Part shown: positions 25,607-33,232 of the stretch, piece after piece
Layout of the letters: every line of letters begins with the position of its first letter
Numbering within the stretch: position 1 is the first letter of the stretch
NCBI GenBank assembly: GCA_028279545.1
Contig: JANQNN010000007.1
Location: 1-52,550, forward strand
Source of the DNA: Nitrosopumilaceae archaeon
GTDB lineage: Archaea > Thermoproteota > Nitrososphaeria > Nitrososphaerales > Nitrosopumilaceae
Direction of reading: 5' to 3'
Length of the DNA stretch: 52,550 nucleotides
The notes under the pieces: generated by a model
The model's input: only the letters and a program-made list of their open reading frames with translations
The model's database searches: none
Told to the model about the DNA's origin: nothing
Position numbers and translations under genes: made by a program

Positions 25607-27052
25607 TTGAATGCAGACCAAGTCCTTCAAGCTTTGCAAGATGAAGATGTTTCATTTGTAAATCTCTGGTTTGTTGATATTTTTGGGGAACTACATCGGC
25701 TTGGAATGCCTAGTTATGCTATAGATAAGCATAGTTTTGAAAATGGATTAGAAAAATTAGACGCAAGTTCTATTGTTGGATTTAAGGCTGTAAATAATTC
25801 AGATATGATTTTAAAACCAGATCCAAGTTCTTTTAGAATTTTACCTAACGATTATGACCCTGGCCCTAGAAAAAATGCCATTATTTTTTGTGACCTATAT
25901 GAGGGAAATACTGCTAAAGAGGTTAGATATAACAGGGATTCAAGAGGAATCGCTCACAAAGCAACAAATCAATTAAAGAATTTTGGACTAACACACACTA
26001 ACTGGGGTCCTGAAATTGAATTTTTTGTATTTGATACAATTAATGTTTATCCATCACCTTATGCTGCAACTCATTCAGGTGGAGGATCAGGATATTCGAT
26101 TGAATCAAAAGAGTCTCCTTGGGCAAAGGGAAATGTTAGTACTGCAATTGACATCAAGGAAGGCTATTATCCATCGCAACCAAAAGACACTCTTGAAACT
26201 TTTAGAAAAGATGTATGTGAAGATCTTTACAATAATTTTGGCATAAAAATAGAAGCAGAACATCATGAAGTTGCAACTTCAGGCCAATGTGAAATTAATC
26301 TCGTTTACGATGAAATGATTTCGATGGCAGACAGTGTAGTTACAGTCAAAAACATTGTAAAGGTAAAAGCAAAGCGTAAAAATAAAGTAGCCACTTTTAT
26401 GCCCAAACCAATTTTTGGTGATAATGCATCTGCAATGCATACACATCAGAGTTTATGGAATGACCAAGTCAATGTAATGTTTGACCCAGATGATGAAGTT
26501 GCACAAATAAGCCAAATCGGCAGATATTATATTGGGGGAATTTTATCACATGCTTCTGCACTTTGTGCAATTTCAAATCCTACTACTAATTCCTATAAAC
26601 GACTAGTTCCTGGATTTGAAGCACCTGTAAATGTTTGCTGGGGAATGGGAAATCGCTCAGCAGCTATTCGCGTTCCAATGTATTATCGAAATCAAGAAAA
26701 AAGTAAAAGAATAGAATATCGGGTACCTGACCCAACTGCTAATATTTATCTCCTTGAGGCAGCACTACTATTGGCTGGATTAGATGGAATTAAAAATAAA
26801 ATAGATCCTGGGGATCCAGTTGAGGAAAATGTTTACAAGTTAAGTACAGAAAAAAAGAGAGAATATCATATTGGTTCTCTACCTGTTTCCTTAAAAGGTG
26901 CTCTTGATTCTTTGAAAAGTGATCAAAAATTTTTAGAAGAAGTATTCACCAAGGATTTTTTGGACAAGTATGTAGAATTAAAATACAAAGAATATACTTC
27001 ATTTGCTCAAACCCCAACTGCTTGGGAAGTATCAATGTATGCAGATGCATAA
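25607..27052 (+). CDS. glnA: Glutamine synthetase, type I
   Basis: The 481-aa enzyme makes glutamine from glutamate, ammonia and ATP. It has the latch region WFVDIFGELHRLGMP, the metal-binding GPEIEFFVFD and EAEHHEVATSGQCEINL, the ammonia-site NASAMHTHQSLW, and the ATP/glutamate Arg residues in KRLVPGFEAPVN and RIEYRVPDPTAN. One point is odd. The position of the second active-site Arg in the usual SARNRS is Gly348 here (GMGNRS). The start is TTG at 25607. It could act on a glutamate analogue made by the upstream radical SAM enzyme, which is speculation; as a lone GS it would assimilate ammonia. Confidence 0.9.
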   Translation: MNADQVLQALQDEDVSFVNLWFVDIFGELHRLGMPSYAIDKHSFENGLEKLDASSIVGFKAVNNSDMILKPDPSSFRILPNDYDPGPRKNAIIFCDLYEGNTAKEVRYNRDSRGIAHKATNQLKNFGLTHTNWGPEIEFFVFDTINVYPSPYAATHSGGGSGYSIESKESPWAKGNVSTAIDIKEGYYPSQPKDTLETFRKDVCEDLYNNFGIKIEAEHHEVATSGQCEINLVYDEMISMADSVVTVKNIVKVKAKRKNKVATFMPKPIFGDNASAMHTHQSLWNDQVNVMFDPDDEVAQISQIGRYYIGGILSHASALCAISNPTTNSYKRLVPGFEAPVNVCWGMGNRSAAIRVPMYYRNQEKSKRIEYRVPDPTANIYLLEAALLLAGLDGIKNKIDPGDPVEENVYKLSTEKKREYHIGSLPVSLKGALDSLKSDQKFLEEVFTKDFLDKYVELKYKEYTSFAQTPTAWEVSMYADA

Positions 27053-27149
27053 AAATTCTAATTTACAGATTTTTCTTAATTTTTGACCAAATTTCACTTT
27101 GAGAAAGACACTATAACATTTTTAAATTGAAATTTTAATTTTCTAATTA

Positions 27150-27788
27150 TTGAATTTTATTTATTTGGCCTTGTTTTTGTTATTAATTCCAGGATTGATT
27201 GGAAATGTTTTTGCCCATACAGTTGATTCCGTCGGAGATTTCAGACTTGAAATTGGATGGATGAATGAACCAGTGGTATCAGGTGAAACCAATGGAATTG
27301 AACTTTTTGTTAGTCCACTTGAACCTGGCTTATCCTTGGAAGAACAAGAATTCAAAAATGGAGTAACAGGACTGGAAAAATCATTAAAACTCCAATTAGT
27401 TCTAGCTGAAGATAAAATTACTTTACCCTTAGATGAGGACCACAATATTCCTGGAAAATATTATGCTTTTGTAAATCCTACAGTATCAGGATTTTATCAA
27501 GCAAATGTTCTTGGAGATATTGGAGACACAAAAGTAAGCTTATCAATGCATCCACCTAAAGTTAGTGAAAGATCTTACATTGAATTTCCAGAACCTTCTG
27601 ATATGACATTAAATCAACTAATTGATGGACATACTACCCTTGTAGGAGAAATTAACCATCTAAATGAATCAGTTTCTGAACTAGAAAAATCAAACCAACA
27701 AATGAATATTGGATATGCCGGAGTCGGATTAGGATTAGCAGGAATTGCTATTGCATTATTTTCACTTAGAAAAAAGAAAAATTCCTAG
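27150..27788 (+). CDS. Exported protein with C-terminal membrane anchor, unknown function
   Basis: The 212-aa product has a signal peptide (1-22, ending NVFAH), a beta-rich domain (about 25-145) with GDFRLEIGWMNEPVVSGETNG and the hinge DEDHNIPGKYYAFVNPTVSG, then a short coiled coil (about 160-180) and one helix (about 186-206) before a KKK tail. It should sit outside the membrane, tethered by its C-terminus. The single His after the cleavage site resembles the mature end of copper-binding proteins, which is only suggestive. It is convergent with the cupredoxin gene. Confidence 0.7.
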   Translation: MNFIYLALFLLLIPGLIGNVFAHTVDSVGDFRLEIGWMNEPVVSGETNGIELFVSPLEPGLSLEEQEFKNGVTGLEKSLKLQLVLAEDKITLPLDEDHNIPGKYYAFVNPTVSGFYQANVLGDIGDTKVSLSMHPPKVSERSYIEFPEPSDMTLNQLIDGHTTLVGEINHLNESVSELEKSNQQMNIGYAGVGLGLAGIAIALFSLRKKKNS

Positions 27789-27803
27789 GAAAAAACTAGA
27801 TTT

Positions 27804-28337
27804 TTATCGAACAGTTATGATTCCAACTCTCCAAGGATGGAGGGAGCAATAGTAATTGTATACTCCTGATTCATCAAATGTGTGCAAAAAAGTCTCCCCT
27901 GTTAAAAGCGGGGCGCTATTAAATAAAGCAACAATGTTACCTTTTTCATCTTGGCTTTGAATTGTATGGGGTACAGAATCTTCATTTACCCAAGTAACGG
28001 TCGTTCCTGCTCGAACTTCAAGATTCAATGGAATGTAAAAACCAGTATTTGCAACATCAAAGTTTCCATTGGGAATAATTACTCTTGGTTCAACATATTC
28101 AAAAACAATTTCTTTTTCAGTTTCGTTTTCTAAAATAATAATTTTATTTTCTAGGAGAAATTTAATTGCGTTAAGAAACTCAGTTTCAGAAATTGAACCA
28201 TCCCCATACCACAATGCAGTGTTTTTTATCCAAGGAGGCAAACTTTCAGCAGAGGCCATAGAGAAAATAGCTACAGAGCTAATAAGAAAAACACAGATTG
28301 AAGCAATTATAGAGTTTTTTAGAATTTTTGACACCAT
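27804..28337 (-). CDS. Exported cupredoxin with one WIK helical module
   Basis: The 177-aa protein has a signal peptide (1-30), one xPxWIKxxAxxW helical module (about 33-70) and a cupredoxin domain (about 85-177). The copper ligands His124 (PHTIQS), Cys164 and His167 (CSLH) are present, but the usual axial Met at position 170 of CSLHPWM is Arg. A type 1 site without Met would have altered potential or may prefer another metal. Plastocyanin-like proteins are presumed electron carriers in ammonia-oxidising archaea, replacing cytochrome c. This one could be a carrier or a Cu store. Confidence 0.85.
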   Translation of the reverse strand: MVSKILKNSIIASICVFLISSVAIFSMASAESLPPWIKNTALWYGDGSISETEFLNAIKFLLENKIIILENETEKEIVFEYVEPRVIIPNGNFDVANTGFYIPLNLEVRAGTTVTWVNEDSVPHTIQSQDEKGNIVALFNSAPLLTGETFLHTFDESGVYNYYCSLHPWRVGIITVR

Positions 28338-28481
28338 TTAAGATGAATATTATTTTATTTAACCCGCCTTTACAAATTCCAAAATTGATAATTAGAGATA
28401 AAAATTCTTTAATTTTTTTTAAAATAACCTTCATAATTTTTAAAAATAAAATAAAAATTTTATAAAAAGAAGAAAAATTTT

Positions 28482-28814
28482 TTAGGAAATGTTTGGCACA
28501 ATTTCAATCTCTACATCATGACCATTAAAAGAAGTAGCAATGGCTTTTACCTTACTTTTGTAGAGAAAATATTTTTTCCCATCATCACTGATGGACCCAG
28601 AAATTCCTAATAGTTTGTTATCATGGAGAGTCTGTAATCGTCTATAAACTGTGCTAATTGGAATTTTGGTTTCAGAGCTTATTTCCATAGCAGATTTTGA
28701 CTTTTCCATAGTATTTTCTAAAATAGCTCGGCAATACTTGTCAGACATTACTTCAAGAATAGTGTCTTTTCTTGAATCGTCCTCAATTTTTCTTGCTGAA
28801 ATTAGGGTTTGCAT
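28482..28814 (-). CDS. Winged-helix transcriptional regulator
   Basis: The 110-aa protein begins with a DDSRKDTILEVMSDKYCRAIL helix set, then a DNA-recognition helix in SAMEISSETKIPISTVYRRLQTLHDNKLL, and a beta wing with GKKYFLYKSKV. It is a small archaeal wHTH factor of the ArsR/TrmB-like class, without a sensor domain. It lies between a cupredoxin gene and a divergent J-protein gene, and may regulate either. A TATA-like element lies about 25 bases above its ATG, consistent with a leaderless mRNA. Confidence 0.75.
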   Translation of the reverse strand: MQTLISARKIEDDSRKDTILEVMSDKYCRAILENTMEKSKSAMEISSETKIPISTVYRRLQTLHDNKLLGISGSISDDGKKYFLYKSKVKAIATSFNGHDVEIEIVPNIS

Positions 28815-28983
28815 GCGTAAACTTCGTTTTCTTTAGATTTATTAGATCAGTGTACTTTGCAATGCACCGCACTAGTATTTTTATAAAGAAAAGAGTATTT
28901 TTCCTTCTTTTTACCAGATCCTTCATATTTTGCATGGGCAAAGAAGAGGTAATGGTTCAATTATTTCTAAAACTGTGGTGTCA

Positions 28984-30114
28984 ATGGTAGAGAGCAATTA
29001 TGATATACTGAATATTAAGGAAGGATCTACTGAAAAAGAGATTAGGGATGGTTTTAGACGTTTAGCCCTCCAATTTCATTCCGATAAAGGTGGTGATAAC
29101 GAACAATTTATCAAAATCAAACAAGCTTATGAAGATCTAAAAGTTGGAAAAAAATTTCCTGAGACAGATATTGAAAAATTAAGGAATTCAAGAGTATTTT
29201 CAGGAGATTCTGAAGAAGAAATCAGGAGAAAAAATAGAATTCTAGGTCAGGAATTATCCAAAGAAATGAAGACTGCTCAAGAATGGGCATCAGCTCTGAA
29301 TAGATCCAATGCAACTGGTACTAGATTATTTGGATCAAAAACCTTGGGCGAAATGGAACTAGAAAGAAAAGCAAATGGAGCCCTTTCAATTAAAGGGAAC
29401 TTTATGGCAGGAGAACTTTCCTATGATGGACCAATTATTATGCAAGGAAACATCTCTAGCCCCTCATGGACTGAGGAGTTTAAAACTATAATTCGTGTTT
29501 CCAAGGGAGATTTCAAATTTGTTGATCCAGTTGAAAATAAATACAGAATAGATAACGGGGCAAAATTGATAGTTGCTCAAGGAAATGCTGTTGTTGGAAA
29601 TATTTTTGGAAGAAAATACAAGGTCCAAGACCCAGAAGGCAGAGTAGGTATTTTTTTAACCCAAGAACACAGAACTCAAATTTTAGCTCACCAGGGAAAA
29701 ATAGTTTTAGAAAATGCCGTAAATACAGTTTCTCTTGAAGCAGATACTATAATTGCATTAAATTTAGAAGATGATGTCAAAATAAGAGCGAGAGAGATTT
29801 TAATTTATGGTAGCAAGGTGACCTATGATGTGGTTATTGAATTAAAAAAAGGTGGAATTATCAGATTTTTTGAAAACTTTTCAGTCCAAGGATTTAGTGG
29901 AGATGCAAAGATAAGATTAGAGAATGGTAAGGAAATTCGATTATTTGACGTTAAAACTAAAAAAATTAAAGATCTTCCTGATGAATTTGTACCTTATAAA
30001 CAAAATTACAATAAAGATGATACTTTAGTAGGAAAAGGATTTACTATCACCTATCAAATGTTAGAAAACTTGGATAAAAAATCAAAGAAAAATAGATGGG
30101 GAATGGGTTTTTAA
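28984..30114 (+). CDS. J-domain protein with C-terminal beta-rich (bactofilin-like?) region
   Basis: The 376-aa protein opens with a J domain (1-about 55): NYDILNIKEGSTEKEIRDGFRRLALQ, then His32-Ser33-Asp34 in place of the invariant HPD, followed by KGGDNEQFIKIKQAYEDL. After a helical linker there is a beta-rich tract (about 150-350) of repeating strands such as KGNFMAGELSYDGPIIMQGN and KIRLENGKEIRLF, reminiscent of bactofilin or beta-helix folds. The ATG at 28984 was chosen since a longer frame from TTG 28930 adds a tail with no J-domain homology. Function is unknown; it could be a co-chaperone for a polymer-like partner. Confidence 0.72.
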   Translation: MVESNYDILNIKEGSTEKEIRDGFRRLALQFHSDKGGDNEQFIKIKQAYEDLKVGKKFPETDIEKLRNSRVFSGDSEEEIRRKNRILGQELSKEMKTAQEWASALNRSNATGTRLFGSKTLGEMELERKANGALSIKGNFMAGELSYDGPIIMQGNISSPSWTEEFKTIIRVSKGDFKFVDPVENKYRIDNGAKLIVAQGNAVVGNIFGRKYKVQDPEGRVGIFLTQEHRTQILAHQGKIVLENAVNTVSLEADTIIALNLEDDVKIRAREILIYGSKVTYDVVIELKKGGIIRFFENFSVQGFSGDAKIRLENGKEIRLFDVKTKKIKDLPDEFVPYKQNYNKDDTLVGKGFTITYQMLENLDKKSKKNRWGMGF

Positions 30115-30217
30115 TTAGAAAGTAGGTAAATTTCTGGTTCTCATAAATGATAATTATAATTAAATTAATAATTTCTCCAAAGACTTGATATTCATATAAA
30201 ATTAAAAGAGGATTAAG

Positions 30218-31960
30218 TTGGCAATTTCATTTGCATTAGATAAAAAACTGATTCTCTTGGTAATGGTAGTCTCAATTACCGCTTTATCTATTACTGCATT
30301 TTTGAGCTTTAATTATGCCGAACAAATTCTCAAAGAAAGAGCTAGCGAGCAATTATTTGGTGAATCCACAATACGAGGCGATACCTTAAGAATTTTATTT
30401 CAATCACGTATTGAACAAAATCAGATATTAGCTACAGACCCAATGATTAGGATTCTGGTTACAGAATTAAACCAATTTTCAGGAGAAGAATTATCAAAAG
30501 TAAAAGAAGAAAGACGAAGAGATTTCTTAACTCAAGTTCAAGCATTTCAAACTTTAATTGGATTTTCGATTGGCTTTGAAGATGTCAAATTAATAGGAAA
30601 AAATGGAGATGTTTTCTTTTCTTTAGGAAGAACGGAAAAAGAAAATTTTCTAAATGATTCATTATTTCAAAGAGGATTACAATCGTCTTTTGTTGATTTT
30701 GAGCCTTTTCAAAATAGTAAAAAAATGATTGTAGTATCACCAATTTATTCTGAAGAAAGTAAAATTGGTGATGAAGCAATTGGAGTTTTAATATCCAGAA
30801 TGAGGACATCAGCAATTGATGATATTTTATTAAATAGAAGTGGTTTGGGAGAATCAGGAGAAATCTATATTGTCAATAAAGATTTTCTAATGTTATCCGA
30901 ATCAAGATTTATTGAAAATGCAATTTTTAATCAAACGGTTGATAATATTCCAGTTCAAAAATGTTTCAGTAATGGAATAAATCATGAAGGGTTATACTTA
31001 GATTATCGAGAAATTCCAATCTATGGTTCATCGTATTGTGCAAAAGATTTGGGATTTGTATTACTTGCAGAAATAGATGAAGCTGAAACAATTCAACCCA
31101 TTTTAACTTTACAGGAAAGAATTTTTCAAACGGGATTATTGATAATGGCATTGATGGCAATAATGGCATTTATAATTTCAAAAACACTTTCAAAGCCTTT
31201 GAAAAAACTGAAGATTGCTGCCAACACAATTGCAAGTGGTAATTTTGAAGTAAGAACACAAATTACAACAAAAGATGAGATAGGAGAACTTTCACACGCA
31301 TTTGATTCTATGGCAGAAAAACTTCAAGAATCATTAATTGAAATTAAAGAAAAAGAGGATGTTATTAAACAACAAGAAGATATTCTTTTACAATTTTCTG
31401 ATTATAGTGAAAAATATTGTGTATGTATGATTGATATTATGGACTCAACTAAAACTACCTCTCAATTATCCGAAACTCAAACAAGTGAATTCTATAGAAT
31501 CTTTTTAAATTCAACGGCCTTGATTGTTAGAAATTTTGGAGGTATTGTAATTAAAAATATTGGAGATGCTTTACTTTTTTATTTTCCAGTTATTCATTCA
31601 GAAACAGAAAAAACAATCCAAAAGTGTCTTGATTGCTGTTTAACACTAGGAGAATCCCATAAAGAAATTACTGCAAAATTACAAAAGGAAAATCTCCCAA
31701 TTATCAATTATAGGACTAGTGCTACTTTCGGAATGGTAAGAATTGCGAGAACTTCTACCTCTTCAGTCAATGATATTTTTGGTGCCACCGTTAATAGATG
31801 TGCCAAAATTAATAGAAGTGCTCCAGCAAATGGGTTAATAATTGGAGAAGATTTCTATAAGAACGCCAAAAATCTTGAGGGTTTTTCTTTTAAAAAAATA
31901 GAGAGCGAAATTATCTCCCCTGAGCATGGATATACAGGGTTTATAGTTTCTAGACAATAA
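30218..31960 (+). CDS. Receptor-type class III adenylate/guanylate cyclase
   Basis: A 580-aa membrane protein with TM1 (about 11-31), an extracellular sensory region (about 35-300, Cache-like), TM2 (about 303-321), a HAMP linker (LSKPLKKLKIAANTIASGNFEV) and a short coiled coil. The C-terminal domain is class III nucleotide cyclase: metal ligands Asp406 (IDIMDST) and Asp450 (IKNIGDALLF), and FGATVNRCAKINRSA with Asn526. The start is TTG at 30218 behind a GAGG. The product would couple an outside ligand to cAMP or cGMP; the nucleotide is not assigned because the base-selecting residues are unclear. No cNMP receptor is present nearby. Confidence 0.85.
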   Translation: MAISFALDKKLILLVMVVSITALSITAFLSFNYAEQILKERASEQLFGESTIRGDTLRILFQSRIEQNQILATDPMIRILVTELNQFSGEELSKVKEERRRDFLTQVQAFQTLIGFSIGFEDVKLIGKNGDVFFSLGRTEKENFLNDSLFQRGLQSSFVDFEPFQNSKKMIVVSPIYSEESKIGDEAIGVLISRMRTSAIDDILLNRSGLGESGEIYIVNKDFLMLSESRFIENAIFNQTVDNIPVQKCFSNGINHEGLYLDYREIPIYGSSYCAKDLGFVLLAEIDEAETIQPILTLQERIFQTGLLIMALMAIMAFIISKTLSKPLKKLKIAANTIASGNFEVRTQITTKDEIGELSHAFDSMAEKLQESLIEIKEKEDVIKQQEDILLQFSDYSEKYCVCMIDIMDSTKTTSQLSETQTSEFYRIFLNSTALIVRNFGGIVIKNIGDALLFYFPVIHSETEKTIQKCLDCCLTLGESHKEITAKLQKENLPIINYRTSATFGMVRIARTSTSSVNDIFGATVNRCAKINRSAPANGLIIGEDFYKNAKNLEGFSFKKIESEIISPEHGYTGFIVSRQ

Positions 31961-31985
31961 AATTAAGATTACTTAAAACTCGAGA

Positions 31986-32312
31986 TTAGATTACTTCTGA
32001 GGATTTTTCTTTGGTTGAAATATCATAAGATTCTTCAACATTTGTGACAAAGATTTTCCCATCTCCTTTCTCTCCGGTGTGAGCTGTATCCATAACAGCC
32101 TTTACCACAGAATCTAATTGAGAATCATTTACCATTGTAATGATAACATCAGTGGAATTAAATTCAATTTGTTTCCCACCTATTTCTGGTCTTTCTCCTC
32201 CCCCCTGGCCTAAGGATTCAATCAATGTAACACCACTAGCACCGGCCCTTCGAACAGCCCTAACAACGTCTCTTGATACTTCACTCTGGACAATAATCTC
32301 CAAACGCTTCAT
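31986..32312 (-). CDS. PII-family nitrogen regulatory protein
   Basis: The 108-aa protein has the PII B-loop TGEKGDGKIFV and the alpha/beta ferredoxin-like fold of GlnB/GlnK. The T-loop GQGGGERPEIGGKQIEFN has no Tyr51, so uridylylation is not possible, and its basic residues differ from bacterial proteins. The N-terminal substrate Lys pair (IIKPFK) is also not conserved (EIIVQSEVS). Regulation by ATP/ADP and 2-oxoglutarate is expected but the target (ammonium channel, GS or other) is not shown. It is separated from glutamine synthetase by about 5 kb. Confidence 0.85.
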   Translation of the reverse strand: MKRLEIIVQSEVSRDVVRAVRRAGASGVTLIESLGQGGGERPEIGGKQIEFNSTDVIITMVNDSQLDSVVKAVMDTAHTGEKGDGKIFVTNVEESYDISTKEKSSEVI

Positions 32313-32384
32313 AGTTTTTTTTGGAAAATTTGCCTTTTAAAAATAGCTAAATCCGTTACAATTATCGTATTTGAATATCAAAAA

Positions 32385-32579
32385 ATGAAACACAACTTAA
32401 TTATTTTTCAAAATGGAAAAGAGATAATTAATGATGAATGGATAAATCAAATTCGGGGAGCTTATCGTAATTTTGTTTTTGATGAATCAGGTTCTATATT
32501 TATTAGGATTGAAGGAATTGAATCTAGGACATTTTTGGCTGAAGAAGGAGTTACAGTATCTGGAAAGGCTGAGCAATAA
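32385..32579 (+). CDS. Small protein of unknown function, 64 aa
   Basis: The ATG-initiated product is all-beta in appearance (NLIIFQNGKEI, NFVFDESGSIFIRIEG, TFLAEEGVTVSG) with no Cys and no signal. The stop is followed in the same frame by about 36 further codons without a stop and then a TAG, so this may be the intact start of a decayed longer gene. Alternatively it is a complete small gene. It matches no family I know. Confidence 0.45.
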   Translation: MKHNLIIFQNGKEIINDEWINQIRGAYRNFVFDESGSIFIRIEGIESRTFLAEEGVTVSGKAEQ

Positions 32580-32782
32580 AGTCTGAGGTCTGTTGACTTT
32601 ACTGCCGTTGTATATGATAATCCAGAAAAGACAATACATGAAGCTTACCATATTAAACCTGCTCAAAGGCTAGAAATTTACTATGAATAGGCAATTCCAA
32701 TTCCCACGATTATGTTTGGAGGATTGATTATTTGGATGAAGAGAACACCCAAAATAACCGAACAAAAATCAAGTGCAATTTA
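32580..32782 (+). pseudogene. Possible decayed 3' part of the 32385 gene
   Basis: The frame of the 64-aa protein continues past its TAA for about 36 codons (containing VDFTAVVYDNPEKTIHEAYH and AQRLEIYYE) to a TAG, and then for about 29 codons with a hydrophobic tract (IPTIMFGGLIIWMKR) to a TAA. The peptide looks coding-like with a membrane-anchor-like tail, but two in-frame stops break it. It may be a remnant of an exported protein, a sequencing artefact, or chance in AT-rich DNA. Confidence 0.35.
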
Positions 32783-32821
32783 ATTTAAAATATAAAAATA
32801 AATTAAAAATGATTGAATAAA

Positions 32822-33121
32822 CTAGTCTACTAGTTCTGTCCAACCTTTTACGAAGACTGAATCTTTGTGAAGAGGTACTGGTTGTCCAACAGTAAAGTCC
32901 ATTGGTCTCATCCAAAAGATTGCCTTTGTTGGGCATACACCAATGCATGCACCATCAGAAATACATCTTTCTGGGTAAAAGACAAATGCCTTTCCTCTCT
33001 TCCAGCCTTCAACTGGTTTTACTCTAAGGACATCTGGACCAAGTGTTGTACAGATTTCTACACATAGTGCACATCCAATACACATTTGTTCGCTAATGTC
33101 TGGAATAATTCCTACTGGCAT
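32822..33121 (-). CDS. Ferredoxin, 7Fe-type with Asp in second cluster motif
   Basis: The 99-aa ferredoxin has a first motif C14-x2-C17-x2-C20-x3-C24, and a second motif C53-x2-Asp56-x2-C59-x3-C63-Pro. The Asp replaces a cluster ligand as in Sulfolobus-type [3Fe-4S][4Fe-4S] ferredoxins, although cluster order is swapped here. It would carry low-potential electrons for 2-oxoacid oxidoreductases or related enzymes. A TATA-like AAATTATATAAA element precedes it by about 30 bases, giving a nearly leaderless transcript. The start region overlaps no other gene. Confidence 0.88.
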   Translation of the reverse strand: MPVGIIPDISEQMCIGCALCVEICTTLGPDVLRVKPVEGWKRGKAFVFYPERCISDGACIGVCPTKAIFWMRPMDFTVGQPVPLHKDSVFVKGWTELVD

Positions 33122-33146
33122 AACAAAAATTTTTCATCTTTTGATC

Positions 33147-33158
33147 TTTATATAATTT
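33147..33158 (-). promoter_or_regulatory. TATA box of the ferredoxin gene
   Basis: AAATTATATAAA on the minus strand is centred about 31 bases above the ferredoxin ATG at 33121, a position matching a transcription start a few bases above the ATG. Confidence 0.6.
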
Positions 33159-33176
33159 ACCTAAAAAAAAGAGACT

Positions 33177-33210
33177 ATAACAGCGTTTGAAATTTTATAA
33201 CGCCGTTTGA
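33177..33210. repeat. Imperfect direct repeat above the ferredoxin promoter
   Basis: ATAACAGCGTTTGA (33177-33190) recurs as ATAACGCCGTTTGA (33197-33210) with two mismatches. The start-to-start distance is 20 bases, about two helical turns. It lies just upstream of the ferredoxin TATA box and before the 3' end of the convergent-side RecA-like gene. The higher GC content and the spacing suggest a regulator site, an inference. Confidence 0.5.
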
Positions 33211-33232
33211 GGACAAGATTGTTTTTCCCAGA

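Noticed and set aside
28930-28983. Upstream TTG for the J-protein
   Set aside because: The additional 18 residues are not part of the J domain, which begins directly after the ATG at 28984.
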